NCBI GenBank assembly: GCA_015486015.1
Contig: WFSL01000010.1
Location: 41,540 to 105,539 of the forward strand
Direction: 5' to 3'
Origin: Aquificota bacterium
Lineage (GTDB): Bacteria > Thermosulfidibacterota > Thermosulfidibacteria > Thermosulfidibacterales > B14-G1
DNA length: 64,000 nucleotides
Positions 1-9,687 of this stretch are shown here, in pieces. Position numbers and translations under genes: made by a program. The notes beneath the pieces were generated by a model, which saw nothing but the letters and a program-made list of their open reading frames with translations, did not search any database and was not told where the DNA came from. Numbering within the stretch: the stretch's first letter is position 1; every line of letters starts with the position of its first letter.

Positions 1-659
1 CCGCCGTGGAAGTGGAGCATATGGCCCGGATCTCAGGGCTATCCATAGAGGAGGTCCTCATCCAGTTAAGGGAGGCAGGGTTAGATTCCATGCCTGGTGG
101 GGGAGCAGAGGTATTCTCTCAGAGGATAAGAGATGCACTCTGCCCCAAGAAGACATCGAGCCAGGACTGGCTAAATATCCACATGGTGGCCCACCGCTTG
201 GGGATAAAGACCAACTGCACCCTCCTTTATGGCCACATAGAGACCATAGAGGAGCGCTTGAGGCACCTTATCCTGTTGAGAGAGGCTCAGGAGGAGGCCC
301 CGGGTTTTTTGGCATTTATCCCCTTGGCCTTTCATCCTGAAAACACACCTATACCTGCCAGGGGCACCTCTGGTATAGACGACCTGAAGACTGTGGCCGT
401 CTCCAGACTTATGCTCCACAACATACCCCATATCAAGGCATACTGGGTGATGCTGGGTGAGAAGACAGCCCAGGTGGCTCTCACCTTTGGTGCCGACGAC
501 CTGGAGGGCACTGTAGTGGAGGAAAAGATCACCCACATGGCGGGGGCCCTCTCGCCTCAGGCCCTTCCAAAAAGGCGGCTGGTGCACCTTATTCGGAGGG
601 CAGGGAAAATCCCTGTGGAGAGGGACGCCCTTTATAACTGCCTGAGGGTCTACCATTGA
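1..659 (+). CDS. mqnE: Aminofutalosine synthase MqnE, 5' truncated by window edge
   Basis: This is the C-terminal part of a radical SAM enzyme that joins the MqnA product (3-enolpyruvoyl-oxybenzoate) to SAM, giving aminofutalosine in the futalosine menaquinone route. About 218 codons are visible. The reading frame is already open at base 3, so the start codon and the CxxxCxxC iron-sulfur motif lie outside the window. The visible part carries the PGGGAEVFS motif and a TIM-barrel half closely resembling the MqnC encoded 0.8 kb downstream. MqnE and MqnC are paralogous radical SAM enzymes, and the order E-A-C supports the MqnE assignment. The stop codon overlaps the mqnA start, so the genes are probably translationally coupled. 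Confidence 0.9.
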   Translation, partial: AVEVEHMARISGLSIEEVLIQLREAGLDSMPGGGAEVFSQRIRDALCPKKTSSQDWLNIHMVAHRLGIKTNCTLLYGHIETIEERLRHLILLREAQEEAPGFLAFIPLAFHPENTPIPARGTSGIDDLKTVAVSRLMLHNIPHIKAYWVMLGEKTAQVALTFGADDLEGTVVEEKITHMAGALSPQALPKRRLVHLIRRAGKIPVERDALYNCLRVYH

Positions 660-1477
660 GGATCGGGAAGGCAAGTTATCTCAACACCCGTCCTGTATAC
701 TATGGACTCGAGCGGGGTGCTGTTCCGGCAAGGCCAGGCTGGACGTTCATTGAGGGAACCCCTTCTTACCTCAATGACCTCCTCAAAGCTGGGGCCTTGG
801 ACATATCTGTGGTTTCCAGTGTGGAGTACGCGCATCACTGGAGAGACTACTACATCTTGCCAAACTTGTGCATAGGGGCCGATGGTGATGTAAAGAGTGT
901 GCTTTTCTTCTCCAAAAGGCCTTTGGAAGAGCTGTCGGGCTATGAAGTATGGCTCACTAAAAGCTCTCTTACCTCCAAAACCTTGGTGAAATGGATACTC
1001 GAGGAGAGGGGAGTGGAGCCCGTTTATAGAGAGTTTACCTTGGGTGATGAGGTCTTCATCAATCATGCCACTGAGGCCATCCTCCTCATAGGGGATGAGG
1101 CACTTAGGAAGAGGGAAAGCCGCCTCTTCCCCCATGTGCTGGACTTGGGGGGCTACTGGAAGGCCAAAACGGGATTACCCTTCGTCTTCGCCCTGTGGTG
1201 CGTGCGCCAGGAAGTGGCTCACGCTCATCCCCAAGATGTGGAGGAGGTGTGGCATGCTCTCCTCTCATCTAAGGTTTATAGTTCCAAGCGTATGGCCGAG
1301 ATTGCTAGACTGTGCCACCGTGAAGTAGGTCTCTCATTAGAGCAGTGCAGTTCATACCTTGAAGGACTGGACTTTGACCTCGCACCTGGGCATATCAAAG
1401 GCATGAAACTATTTTTTTCCTTGCTGGCAGAGAGGGGGCTTGTTGCTCAAGTTCCCCCTTTGAGGTTCTTTCCGTAA
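656..1477 (+). CDS. mqnA: Chorismate dehydratase MqnA
   Basis: MqnA dehydrates chorismate to 3-[(1-carboxyvinyl)oxy]benzoate, the first step of the futalosine menaquinone pathway, in the cytoplasm. The 273-residue length is normal. The N-terminus has the family's ASYLNTRP segment, followed by the SVVSSVEYA region of the periplasmic-binding-protein-like fold. The start is a TTG whose bases overlap the mqnE stop (TTGA). No later in-frame start would keep the conserved first residues RIGKASYLN. It lies between mqnE and mqnC in one operon, two bases from mqnC. The mqnB/mqnD functions are not in this window. Confidence 0.9.
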   Translation: MRIGKASYLNTRPVYYGLERGAVPARPGWTFIEGTPSYLNDLLKAGALDISVVSSVEYAHHWRDYYILPNLCIGADGDVKSVLFFSKRPLEELSGYEVWLTKSSLTSKTLVKWILEERGVEPVYREFTLGDEVFINHATEAILLIGDEALRKRESRLFPHVLDLGGYWKAKTGLPFVFALWCVRQEVAHAHPQDVEEVWHALLSSKVYSSKRMAEIARLCHREVGLSLEQCSSYLEGLDFDLAPGHIKGMKLFFSLLAERGLVAQVPPLRFFP

Positions 1478-1478
1478 G

Positions 1479-2513
1479 GTGGGGATGGAACGGATAGGTG
1501 AGGAAGAGGCCTTGGCTTTATTTGATGAGGACCTCCTCAGCTTGGGAAGAAGGGCCTACGAGGCGAGGAGGGTGCTTCACCCGGACAACTTGGTCACCTT
1601 TTGCGTGGACAGGAACATCAACTATACCAACATCTGTATCAGCAGGTGCTGCTTTTGTGCCTTCTGGCGCGACAAGGGAGATTCAGAGGCCTTTTTGCTG
1701 CCTAAGGTGGAGATCTTTAAAAAGATTGAGGAGACCATTAACTTAGGGGGTACATCCATTCTTATACAAGGGGGACTTCATCCCGATTTGGAGATTGGCT
1801 ATTTTGAAGATCTCTTTTCCTCCATCAAGTCCCGGTACCCCATCCATATTCATGGCCTCTCACCTCCTGAGATCTGGCACATTGCTCGGAAATCGGGGCT
1901 CACGTTGGAAGATACTATCCGGAGGTTAAAGGCAGCAGGGCTGGACTCTATCCCTGGAGGAGGGGCGGAGATCCTCAGCCCAAGGGTAAGGCAGAGGCTT
2001 TCCCCCAATAAGGTTTCAGTGGAAGGGTGGCTGGAGGTGATGGAGACGGCCCATAGGCTAGGACTCAAGAGTACGGCGACTATGATGTTTGGCCACATAG
2101 AGGGGCCAGGGGACATAATTGAGCACCTGGATCGTATCCGAAGTCTCCAGGACAGGACAGGAGGCTTTACTGCCTTCATTCCATGGACCTTCCAGCCCCT
2201 TCATACAGGATTGGCACATATAGAGAAGGCTACGGCAGTGGATTATTTGAGGGTCCTTGCCATCTCAAGAATCTACTTGGACAATGTGCCCAACGTCCAG
2301 GCCTCCTGGGTAACCCAAGGTGCTAAGATTGCCCAGTTGGCCTTGTACTTTGGGGCAAATGACTTCGGCTCTACCATGATCGAGGAGAATGTGGTGGCTG
2401 CTGCTGGGGCTACTTTCCGCATGAGCAGGGATGAGATTATACGCTGCATCAAGGATGCGGGATTCACCCCTGCCCAGAGGGATACGCTTTATAGGGTGAT
2501 TAGGACCTTTTAA
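1479..2513 (+). CDS. mqnC: Cyclic dehypoxanthinyl futalosine synthase MqnC
   Basis: This radical SAM enzyme cyclises dehypoxanthinyl futalosine to its cyclic form on the way to menaquinone. The three iron-sulfur cysteines are C53, C57 and C60 in a CxxxCxxC motif (ICISRCCFC). PGGGAEILS and the FIPWTFQP segment are typical of the family, and 344 residues is a usual length. The start may be GTG 1479 or ATG 1485; AAGGTGGGG sits just before the ATG. The gene ends four bases into the convergent pckA gene. It is a paralog of the partial mqnE upstream, and the position after mqnA favours MqnC. Confidence 0.9.
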   Translation: MGMERIGEEEALALFDEDLLSLGRRAYEARRVLHPDNLVTFCVDRNINYTNICISRCCFCAFWRDKGDSEAFLLPKVEIFKKIEETINLGGTSILIQGGLHPDLEIGYFEDLFSSIKSRYPIHIHGLSPPEIWHIARKSGLTLEDTIRRLKAAGLDSIPGGGAEILSPRVRQRLSPNKVSVEGWLEVMETAHRLGLKSTATMMFGHIEGPGDIIEHLDRIRSLQDRTGGFTAFIPWTFQPLHTGLAHIEKATAVDYLRVLAISRIYLDNVPNVQASWVTQGAKIAQLALYFGANDFGSTMIEENVVAAAGATFRMSRDEIIRCIKDAGFTPAQRDTLYRVIRTF

Positions 2514-4108
2514 GCGGGTCCACCTTGTAGGATCTGGGGTCCTACCTGTGACCTGTAGCCTTGGAAGTTTTCGTGAAAGAGGGCAGCCAACCTCCTTTTC
2601 TGCTTACTGTAGGCTCCCTTATCTTTCCAAGTCCCCTTGGGGTCCAGGATCTCTGGAGGCACATCAGGACAAACCTTGGGCACGGCAAAGCCAAAGACCT
2701 CGTCCTTCCAGTACTCTACCCCTTCCAGTTCCCCATTTAGGATAGCCTTAATCACACGCCTCGTATGCTTGATGGAGATTCTGTGACCAACCCCATAGGG
2801 CCCTCCAACAAGGCCTGTATTAACCAACCATACCTTCACCCCATAGCGCTGGATCTTCTCCCCCAGAAGTTTTGCATAGACCCCAGGGGAAAGCACCATA
2901 AAGGGGGAACCAAAGCAAGCCGAGAATACGGCCTGGGGCTCTGTAACCCCTACCTCTGTACCTGCCACCTTGGAGGTATAACCTGATATGAAGTGGTACA
3001 TAGCCTGTTCCGGCGTGAGCCTTGCTACAGGAGGGAGCACACCGAAGGCGTCGTATGTGAGGAATACAATATTCTTAGGATGGCCAGCTAAGCCCTCCCG
3101 GACTATACGGGGGAGGTGAGTGATGGGAAAGGATGCACGGGTGTTTTCAGTGAGGGAGTCATCCTCGAGATTCACCCTCCTTGTCCTCACATCTATGGTC
3201 ACATTCTCCAGGATGGTGCCAAAGCGTCTGGTGCATTCATAGATGTCTGGCTCGTCCTCCTTTGAGAGGCGTATTACCTTGGCGTAGCACCCCCCTTCCA
3301 AGTTGAATATGCCTTCCTCGCACCATCCATGTTCGTCATCACCAATGAGATACCGCTCTGGGTCCGTAGAGAGGGTGGTCTTTCCAGTACCAGAAAGTCC
3401 AAAGAAGAGCGCCACATCACCTTTGTCTCCCACATTGGCTGAGCAGTGCATGGAGAGAACGTCTTCCTTGGGCAGATAGTAATTCATCATGGTGAAGATG
3501 GCCTTCTTTATCTCTCCAGCATATGAGGTCCCGCCGATCAAGACCACCTTTTCCTTTAGATTGATAACGATGAAGACCTCGGAGGCGGTACCGTCTATCT
3601 CTGGGATGGCGTGAAAGCGCGGTACTACTATAACGGTGAAGTGGGGCTGGAAGGCAGAAAGCACGTCGGGGTCAAGCTCGCGGATAAACATGTTCCGGGC
3701 AAAGAGACTGTGCCAAGCATACTCTGTAATCACCCTTACTGGCCTTCGGTAGCGGGGGTGCGCCCCTGAATAGCACTCCTGAACAAACACATCCTTGGAC
3801 TGAAAATAGGCGCAGAGACGCCTGTAGAGCAGGTCAAAGGTGAGGGGTTCCATGGGCTGGTTCTCCTTTCCCCAGTATATCTCTCCCTCACTTGAGGGCT
3901 CCCTCACCAGAAACTTGTCCCTGGGAGAGCGGCCAGTGTGGTGCCCAGTCCTCACCACAAGGGGTCCAAGGTGTGCCAATAGCCCTTCCTTTCTACGGAT
4001 GGCCTCTTCGTAAAGGGAGGGTGTTGGAAGGTGCCAATAAATCCTGGCTAGGTTCTTCAGACCGTGCATCTCCAGCCCTGAATACTCTGTCTTCTCTTCC
4101 ATGGCCAT
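2510..4108 (-). CDS. pckA: Phosphoenolpyruvate carboxykinase (ATP)
   Basis: PckA converts oxaloacetate and ATP to phosphoenolpyruvate, CO2 and ADP, the entry to gluconeogenesis, or runs in reverse to fix CO2 anaplerotically. The protein has the P-loop GLSGTGKTTLS near residue 240 followed by IGDDEHGW, both hallmarks of the ATP-dependent family, and about 532 residues, the family norm. I chose ATG 4108; a GTG at 4114 overlaps the stop of the preceding UspA gene, and GAGTGAGG before the ATG is a reasonable ribosome binding site. It is co-transcribed with the UspA gene. Its 3' end overlaps convergent mqnC by four bases, so no separate terminator fits there. Confidence 0.93.
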   Translation of the reverse strand: MAMEEKTEYSGLEMHGLKNLARIYWHLPTPSLYEEAIRRKEGLLAHLGPLVVRTGHHTGRSPRDKFLVREPSSEGEIYWGKENQPMEPLTFDLLYRRLCAYFQSKDVFVQECYSGAHPRYRRPVRVITEYAWHSLFARNMFIRELDPDVLSAFQPHFTVIVVPRFHAIPEIDGTASEVFIVINLKEKVVLIGGTSYAGEIKKAIFTMMNYYLPKEDVLSMHCSANVGDKGDVALFFGLSGTGKTTLSTDPERYLIGDDEHGWCEEGIFNLEGGCYAKVIRLSKEDEPDIYECTRRFGTILENVTIDVRTRRVNLEDDSLTENTRASFPITHLPRIVREGLAGHPKNIVFLTYDAFGVLPPVARLTPEQAMYHFISGYTSKVAGTEVGVTEPQAVFSACFGSPFMVLSPGVYAKLLGEKIQRYGVKVWLVNTGLVGGPYGVGHRISIKHTRRVIKAILNGELEGVEYWKDEVFGFAVPKVCPDVPPEILDPKGTWKDKGAYSKQKRRLAALFHENFQGYRSQVGPQILQGGPA

Positions 4109-4110
4109 CC

Positions 4111-4560
4111 TCACTCCACCACTAAGACCGGGACGGTGGTAAACTCCAACACCCTGAAGGCTGCACTCCCCATGAGCAACTTCTTCACTCCCCTCTTTCC
4201 AATCTTCCCCATGATGATAAGATCGACCCCTTCCTCATTCGTGGCTTCTATGATCTGTTGGTAGGGGATCCCCTCCTTCAGGATGAGCTTCACAGGCACC
4301 CTATATTTTTGAAGGAGAATCTCTGTAGAGTGCAAAAGTGCCCATGCTTGCTCCTCAAGTTCCTTTTCAAGGGCATCGGGCGCCTTACTTACAAACCTCT
4401 TTAACTCATCTATCACCAATTTATCCACTACGTGCAGTAGGATGAGCTCGGCACCCTGATCACTCGCCAGTCTGGCCGCCATATGTGCGGCTTTGTTAGC
4501 CTGCTCGGAACCGTCCACAGCTACCAGTATTTTCTTGAAAAGCTTTCCTTTTCTAAACAC
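4111..4560 (-). CDS. Universal stress protein, UspA family
   Basis: This is a 149-residue cytoplasmic UspA-family protein. The N-terminus KKILVAVDGSEQA is the family's first strand and nucleotide-binding loop. The C-terminus has the G-x2-G-x9-G-S pattern (GKIGKRGVKKLLMGS), which marks the ATP-binding subgroup. The start is a GTG preceded by GGGAGG. It sits directly upstream of pckA in the same direction, with almost no gap, so it probably shares a transcript with it. The exact stress role cannot be read from the sequence. Confidence 0.88.
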   Translation of the reverse strand: MFRKGKLFKKILVAVDGSEQANKAAHMAARLASDQGAELILLHVVDKLVIDELKRFVSKAPDALEKELEEQAWALLHSTEILLQKYRVPVKLILKEGIPYQQIIEATNEEGVDLIIMGKIGKRGVKKLLMGSAAFRVLEFTTVPVLVVE

Positions 4561-4618
4561 TTTACCTCCCTTTTATATCAGAATAGCCCAAATTTGCCTC
4601 AATGAAAAGGTTAGGGGC

Positions 4619-5494
4619 TCACCTCCCTCTCTGCCTCAAGGCCTCATAGAGCACAACGGCTGTGGCTGTGGCTACATTGAGGGAGTCTACCTTCCCCCTC
4701 ATGGGTATCCTGACCCTATGGGTAGCAGCATCCATGAGAGAACGGCTCACCCCTTTATGCTCACTGCCCACCACCACCGCCACGCCCTTATTATAATCCA
4801 CCTCTGTGTATCCCGTGTCACCGGCAGGTGTGGTCACTACTGCTTCGATACCCCTTCTCTGTAAATAGGTAATGGCCTCGGCTGTGGAGGCAGTGGCGAC
4901 CTTGAGGGTGAATAAGGTGCCTCTACTGGCCCTAATCACATTGGGATTGAAGAGGTCTACCACGGGGTCACACACTACCACTCCATCTACCCCCACCGCA
5001 TCGGCAACCCTTAGGATGGCCCCCAGGTTCCCTGGCTTTTCCACCCCCTCTACCATCAGGATTAGAGACGGTGCTCTGCTTGGGATCTCTTCCAGCCCCT
5101 TCTCATAACGATGAGCCACAGCCATGACCCCATCTGGGTTTTCTCTATAAGAGGCCCTCCTGAACAGCCCTTTGGAAAGCTCCACCCATGGCGGATCCGT
5201 CTCCCTCACCCGTTCGAGGAGTCTCCTTCCCCCCTCTCCGAAAAGGGGTGGGCAAAAGAGGAAACGTTCGATCTCCACGCCTCCTCTCAACGCCATTTCT
5301 ACCTCTGCAGCCCCCTCGATTAGAAAAAGCCCCTTTTGTTCCCTGTATCTCCTCCTGGCGAGGCGAAGGAGCTCCCTAAACACGGGGTTATGGATGCTTG
5401 TGATCTTGCCTCGAGGCGCTTGAGGAAGACCCACCGCCCGGCCCTCCCATCCGTTCAAGACCTTTCCCTTGGTTTGTCCCTTCAGGCCTATCAC
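4619..5494 (-). CDS. SpoU/TrmH-family RNA 2'-O-methyltransferase
   Basis: This is an RNA ribose methyltransferase of the SPOUT class that uses SAM. An N-terminal substrate-binding domain (about residues 35-110) is followed by the knotted catalytic domain. Motif 1 is PGNLGAILRVADA, motif 2 is VVVGSEHKGVS and motif 3 is IPMRGKVDSLNVATA. The substrate (23S rRNA, as for RlmB, or a tRNA) cannot be decided. The first 30 or so residues are not conserved-looking; the GTG at 5494 has AAAAGGGG upstream. The 291-residue length is slightly above the usual 250-270. Confidence 0.88.
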   Translation of the reverse strand: MIGLKGQTKGKVLNGWEGRAVGLPQAPRGKITSIHNPVFRELLRLARRRYREQKGLFLIEGAAEVEMALRGGVEIERFLFCPPLFGEGGRRLLERVRETDPPWVELSKGLFRRASYRENPDGVMAVAHRYEKGLEEIPSRAPSLILMVEGVEKPGNLGAILRVADAVGVDGVVVCDPVVDLFNPNVIRASRGTLFTLKVATASTAEAITYLQRRGIEAVVTTPAGDTGYTEVDYNKGVAVVVGSEHKGVSRSLMDAATHRVRIPMRGKVDSLNVATATAVVLYEALRQRGR

Positions 5495-5565
5495 CCCTTT
5501 TCATGGTACCAATAATCTCATTCGACCACCCTGGCATCACCTGGCCTTCTTCAAAGGCCCTATCA

Positions 5566-6384
5566 TTAGAGTCCTAAAAATTTCAGAGGGTTCTCGGACA
5601 GGATCTTATCCACCACTTCTGGTTTCAAGCCCTTGTGCCCCCTGAGTTCGCTGATGATGCGTTTCCTGCTCACTAAGGGATAATCGGATCCAAACAGTAC
5701 CTTATTCTTCAGGGGGCCGTTTGCATACCTTATTAAGAGATCGGGATAGTGCTTGGGGGCCCAACCAGCTACGTTGAGATAAAGGTTTTCGTGCCTCATG
5801 GCCAAGGCTATAGCATCCCCCACCCAGGGCCACCCAAAGTGTGCAGCCACAATCTTCAAGCGTGGGAAGTCCACAGCCACATCATCCAGGTCCAAGGGGT
5901 GACAGTACCTGAGACGGGTCTGGGCATGATACTGGGTACCTGTATGGAAGATGATGGGAATGCCCATCTCTTGAGCCATCTCATAGATGGGATAAAATAG
6001 AGGATCATTGGTCCTCAGTTTATTGAGGTGGGGAATGAACTTGAGTCCTTTGAGGCCCAGCTCTTTCACGGCATGCTCTATCTCTTTCAGCGCTATTTTC
6101 CCTTTCCTGGGGTCTACCCCGGCAAACCCTATGAGGCGATCTGGATATTTCGCCACTGCTTGGGCTACCAGGTCGTTGGGGGTCTTGAAACCATAGGTAG
6201 TTTCGGCATCAACAGCTACGATTACAGCCCTGTCCACCCCTGCCTCGTCCATGTCTCTGATAGTGTCATCAATGGTGGGAGTGAGGTGTTTACCAAACAT
6301 CCTCTGGTAACTCTCCAACATAAAGTTGGGAAAGGTGGCCAAGGCCTCCTTGGTCCACAACTGAGAATGTGTATCCACGATCAT
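5566..6384 (-). CDS. Amidohydrolase-2 family metal-dependent hydrolase
   Basis: This is a 272-residue TIM-barrel protein of the amidohydrolase-related (PF04909-like) family, which includes decarboxylases and lactone or ring hydrolases. Recognisable pieces are the N-terminal DTHSQ, FHTGTQ, AAHFGWPW and the late FGSDYP, which supplies the conserved aspartate. The usual N-terminal HxH metal pair reads HSQ here, so the second histidine is replaced by glutamine. The ATG has GAGGGG upstream. It stands alone between the RNA methyltransferase and a sensor kinase. Substrate unknown. Confidence 0.8.
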   Translation of the reverse strand: MIVDTHSQLWTKEALATFPNFMLESYQRMFGKHLTPTIDDTIRDMDEAGVDRAVIVAVDAETTYGFKTPNDLVAQAVAKYPDRLIGFAGVDPRKGKIALKEIEHAVKELGLKGLKFIPHLNKLRTNDPLFYPIYEMAQEMGIPIIFHTGTQYHAQTRLRYCHPLDLDDVAVDFPRLKIVAAHFGWPWVGDAIALAMRHENLYLNVAGWAPKHYPDLLIRYANGPLKNKVLFGSDYPLVSRKRIISELRGHKGLKPEVVDKILSENPLKFLGL

Positions 6385-6459
6385 TATCCCCTCCTGATTT
6401 TGATAATACTATATTGGTTTTTGCAAGACTACACTAAATTGAGGGGGCTGTCAAAAAGA

Positions 6460-8697
6460 CTATGAACCATCCAGCACCTGACGCACCCTTTTGAGGAGGG
6501 CATTCCTTGCAAAGGGTTTTTGAATGAAGTTTGGCATCTCCTCCAACACATCGCGGTACGCTATGATATCACCCGTATATCCGGACATATAGAGCACCTT
6601 AATCTTCGGGTCTATTGCTCTCAATCGCTCTGCGAGTTCTTTCCCACTCATCCCTGGCATCACCACATCTGTTATCACCATGTCTATAGAACCTTTATGC
6701 TTCTTACATACCTCAAGGGCCTCTTCTCCATTGGAGGCTTCAAGCACCTGATAGCCTGCCTCCCTCAGCACTGTGGCCGCTATTTCCCTTACCTTTTCAT
6801 CATCCTCTACGAGTATCAGCATTTCTGTTCCACCAATTGAAACCTCGGCCCCCTCTGACACCCTCTCCTCCATTGCCCCTTCTACTCGGGGCAGATATAC
6901 CTTGAACGTGGTTCCCTCTCCAGGCTCGCTGTAGCACCAGATGTTGCCCCCAGACTGTTTCACTATCCCGTAGACCGTGGAGAGCCCTAACCCTGTACCG
7001 CCACTCCTTGTAGTGAAGAATGGCTCAAAGATCCGGGCCTTGGTCTCGTCATCCATGCCATGTCCTGTGTCACTCACTGCTAACATCACATACTCCCCGG
7101 GTTTCACACCCACATGATCCCTGGCATACACCTCATCCAGCTTCACATTGGTCGTTTCAATGGCGAGCACCCCACCGCGTGGCATAGCATCCCTGGCATT
7201 CACCGCCAGGTTCATGATTACCTGCTCCACTTGGGCAGGATCTGCCTTCACCTTCCACAAATCAGGGGCCAGTCTAACCTTCAGCTCTATGTCCTCGCCT
7301 ATGAGCCTACGCAGGATCTTCTCTGTGCCTTCCAGCACCCTGTTTAGATCTATTACCCTGGGCTCCATGACCTGGCGTCTACTGAAGGCGAGGAGTTGGC
7401 GAGTCAGTGAAGCAGCACGCTCAGCAGCCTTCCTTATAATCAGTATCCTTTCGTACCCTGGGTGTGTCTCCCCAAGGTCGTGCAAGAGCAGATCGCATGT
7501 ACCTAAAATCACCATGAGCATGTTATTGAAATCGTGGGCAACTCCACCAGCCAGCCGTCCGATGGCCTCCATCTTATGGAGGAGGTATAGCTGTCCCTGA
7601 TACATCTTTTCGGTGGTCACATCTTGGCATATCCCCTCGTATAGGGCCCCTCCACCCTCCCTCACCTTATAAATGTGGAATCTAAGCCACAGGGAGGACC
7701 CATCTTCTCTCCCGATCTTGATCTCTCGCCCTACTACCTCCCCCGATGTTTCAAGCTTCTCAAGCCAGGCCCTAACCTCGCTTGAGTCTTCCCATATTTC
7801 CTTGAACAGATTGGTGCCAATCAGTTTATCAACGGTGGTCCCCATCATCTTGGCCATGTAAGGATTGGCTGAGACGATCTCCCCAATAGGTGTAAACTGA
7901 AACAGGCCTATGGGGGCCCTGTCAGCGAACAATGCCCACCTCTCTTCCAGCCTCCTTAAAGCCTGCACCGCTTTCATCCTCTCAGTGATATCAATGACTG
8001 TACCGTGATAGTAAAGGGGATTGCCTTCTTTATCCTTCTCTGCCATGGCATAGACACTGATGCACACGGGGGTACCATCCTTCCTCTTCAACCAGATCCT
8101 GTAGCGATCCACTCTTTCTTTGGTCTCTATGGCCTCGACAAAGCGGCTCCAGTCCTCCGGTATCAGGCAGAGGTCTCGGACAAGCTCCGACTTTCTGAGT
8201 CCTTCCACGTCATTGTAACCCAGTATCTCCAAAAATCTGGAGTTCACATCCAAAAACCGGCCCTCAGGGCTTATCCTAAAGATACCAGCCGCAGATTTCT
8301 CAAAGAGCTCCCTGTATCTTTGCTCGGATTTTTTGAGTCTCTCCTCTGCCTCCTTGTAATGGGTGATGTTCCTGGCCAAATGGATCCAAGGGCCTTTTTC
8401 TCCCATGGAGGAAACACTTGTCCAGAACCACTTATTTCCCAGGTGGGGGAAGAATATCTCAGCTTCCTGTTGCCCCATCCCCGTCTTTAAGCAATTGAGC
8501 AGGGGGCAGTTGTCCGGAGGGCTGTCGCTTTGGTGAAAAGACTGGTAGCACTTTTTACCAATGAGTACCTCTTTGGGGAATCCAAAGAGTTCTTCGGTGA
8601 TCTTGTTGACCCCGAGGATGGTGAAATCATTATCCAGCAGGAGGACAGAATCTCTTAAGTATTCCAGCGCGCCTATGGTTGTATCCCCTTTCTTCAC
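6460..8697 (-). CDS. PAS-domain hybrid sensor histidine kinase with C-terminal receiver
   Basis: This is a soluble-looking hybrid kinase of 745 residues. Three PAS domains occupy roughly residues 8-115, 122-240 and 246-362. A HisKA domain follows with the phospho-acceptor H388 in GGVAHDFNN, then an ATPase domain (N-box near 496, DTGHGMD, FEPFFTT, GTGLGLS), and a receiver domain with phosphorylatable D677 (TDVVMPG) and conserved K727. No transmembrane segment is evident, so it probably senses a cytoplasmic signal. The first PAS carries a cysteine/histidine cluster (CYQSFH then NCPLLNC, residues 50-69). The start is GTG with a weak ribosome binding site. No response regulator or output gene is adjacent. 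Confidence 0.92.
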   Translation of the reverse strand: MKKGDTTIGALEYLRDSVLLLDNDFTILGVNKITEELFGFPKEVLIGKKCYQSFHQSDSPPDNCPLLNCLKTGMGQQEAEIFFPHLGNKWFWTSVSSMGEKGPWIHLARNITHYKEAEERLKKSEQRYRELFEKSAAGIFRISPEGRFLDVNSRFLEILGYNDVEGLRKSELVRDLCLIPEDWSRFVEAIETKERVDRYRIWLKRKDGTPVCISVYAMAEKDKEGNPLYYHGTVIDITERMKAVQALRRLEERWALFADRAPIGLFQFTPIGEIVSANPYMAKMMGTTVDKLIGTNLFKEIWEDSSEVRAWLEKLETSGEVVGREIKIGREDGSSLWLRFHIYKVREGGGALYEGICQDVTTEKMYQGQLYLLHKMEAIGRLAGGVAHDFNNMLMVILGTCDLLLHDLGETHPGYERILIIRKAAERAASLTRQLLAFSRRQVMEPRVIDLNRVLEGTEKILRRLIGEDIELKVRLAPDLWKVKADPAQVEQVIMNLAVNARDAMPRGGVLAIETTNVKLDEVYARDHVGVKPGEYVMLAVSDTGHGMDDETKARIFEPFFTTRSGGTGLGLSTVYGIVKQSGGNIWCYSEPGEGTTFKVYLPRVEGAMEERVSEGAEVSIGGTEMLILVEDDEKVREIAATVLREAGYQVLEASNGEEALEVCKKHKGSIDMVITDVVMPGMSGKELAERLRAIDPKIKVLYMSGYTGDIIAYRDVLEEMPNFIQKPFARNALLKRVRQVLDGS

Positions 8698-8798
8698 ACC
8701 GGACGCCCTTCTTTATTTATTGGTATTTTTCAGTAAAACACTGGACCCAGAAATGTCAATCGACCACTATGAGAGGGCTTCTCAAGCTCGCTCTTTGT

Positions 8799-9686
8799 CT
8801 ATCCCAGCAGGATCTCCTTCAGCCTTTGAGCCATCCTCAGCGCCTCTTTGAAAGGCCTCTGCCAGATGTTTCTCCCAAAGATGAAGCCGATGGCCCCTGC
8901 CTTGACGCAGATTCTGGCTCGGCGCAGGAGCTCTTCATCCTCCACCTTACCTCCCCCTGCAATGATTACAGGGATCTTGCCTGCTGCTGCCACCACCCTC
9001 TCCATGGCCTCCTCAATGGTGATCTCATTTACCAACTCGTTATATGGAGGGGGCAGTTCATTGGCCCTTAACCTGTCCAGCACAGGGATATTCACCTTCA
9101 CCATGTCTGCTCCCAGCTCCAAGGCCACCCGTGCAGCATACTCCACGGCATACAAGCTGTTCCTTCCTCCTTTGGCCTCGATCTCCTTACCCCGGGGGTA
9201 AGACCATGCAATGAGAGGCATCCCCAATCTTTCAGCTTCCCTCCTCACCTCCCTGAACTGGGCAAAGTCCCTATCCTGGGCAGGGGATCCAACATAAATG
9301 GTATAGCCTATGGCATCAGCACCCAACCGCACGGCCTCCTCCACGGTGGCAGTCAGAGGGGAAAAGGCCTCCTCATCTGGCGGAATGTTTGTTTTACCAT
9401 TGATCTTCAAGATTAGGGGCACGAGGCCAGCATATTCCCTCATATATTTCTGGGCCAGGCCAGGTTGAAAGACGATGCCAGAAAAGCCTCCTTCCACAGC
9501 GATCTTGAGCTGAAATTCAGGATTGGCACTCTCGGGATTGGGGAAGAAGTCCTTTGGCCCATGCTCTAAGCCCTGGTCTATGGGTAAGAAAAGGGCCTTG
9601 CCGTTACCGGGACCATGGATATAGAGGAGCCGATAGAGCCTGGTTTTCTTTCCTATACTTCCCGTTATTTCATCCAAAAATCCCAT
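8799..9686 (-). CDS. Class I fructose-bisphosphate aldolase, archaeal/DhnA type
   Basis: This 295-residue protein is predicted to cleave or form fructose 1,6-bisphosphate through a Schiff base on K197 ([10 protein letters not shown]). The pattern [12 protein letters not shown] near residue 33 and GRNIWQRP near the end are characteristic of the archaeal-type FBA/DhnA family rather than the class II zinc enzyme. The ATG is preceded by GAGGTG inside the end of the pfkB gene and lies one base after its stop, so translation is coupled. Pairing with a PfkB kinase supports a role in the upper glycolytic/gluconeogenic segment. Related family members act on other ketose phosphates, so the substrate is inferred. 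Confidence 0.85.
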   Translation of the reverse strand: MGFLDEITGSIGKKTRLYRLLYIHGPGNGKALFLPIDQGLEHGPKDFFPNPESANPEFQLKIAVEGGFSGIVFQPGLAQKYMREYAGLVPLILKINGKTNIPPDEEAFSPLTATVEEAVRLGADAIGYTIYVGSPAQDRDFAQFREVRREAERLGMPLIAWSYPRGKEIEAKGGRNSLYAVEYAARVALELGADMVKVNIPVLDRLRANELPPPYNELVNEITIEEAMERVVAAAGKIPVIIAGGGKVEDEELLRRARICVKAGAIGFIFGRNIWQRPFKEALRMAQRLKEILLG

Positions 9687-9687
9687 G

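Noticed and set aside
1-2513. mqnE and mqnC as a recent tandem duplication
   Set aside because: They are long-separated paralogs with different roles in one pathway; similarity is at motif level only.
8005-8490. 161-codon open frame antisense to the sensor kinase
   Set aside because: It is a shadow of PAS-domain codons with no ribosome binding site or domain.
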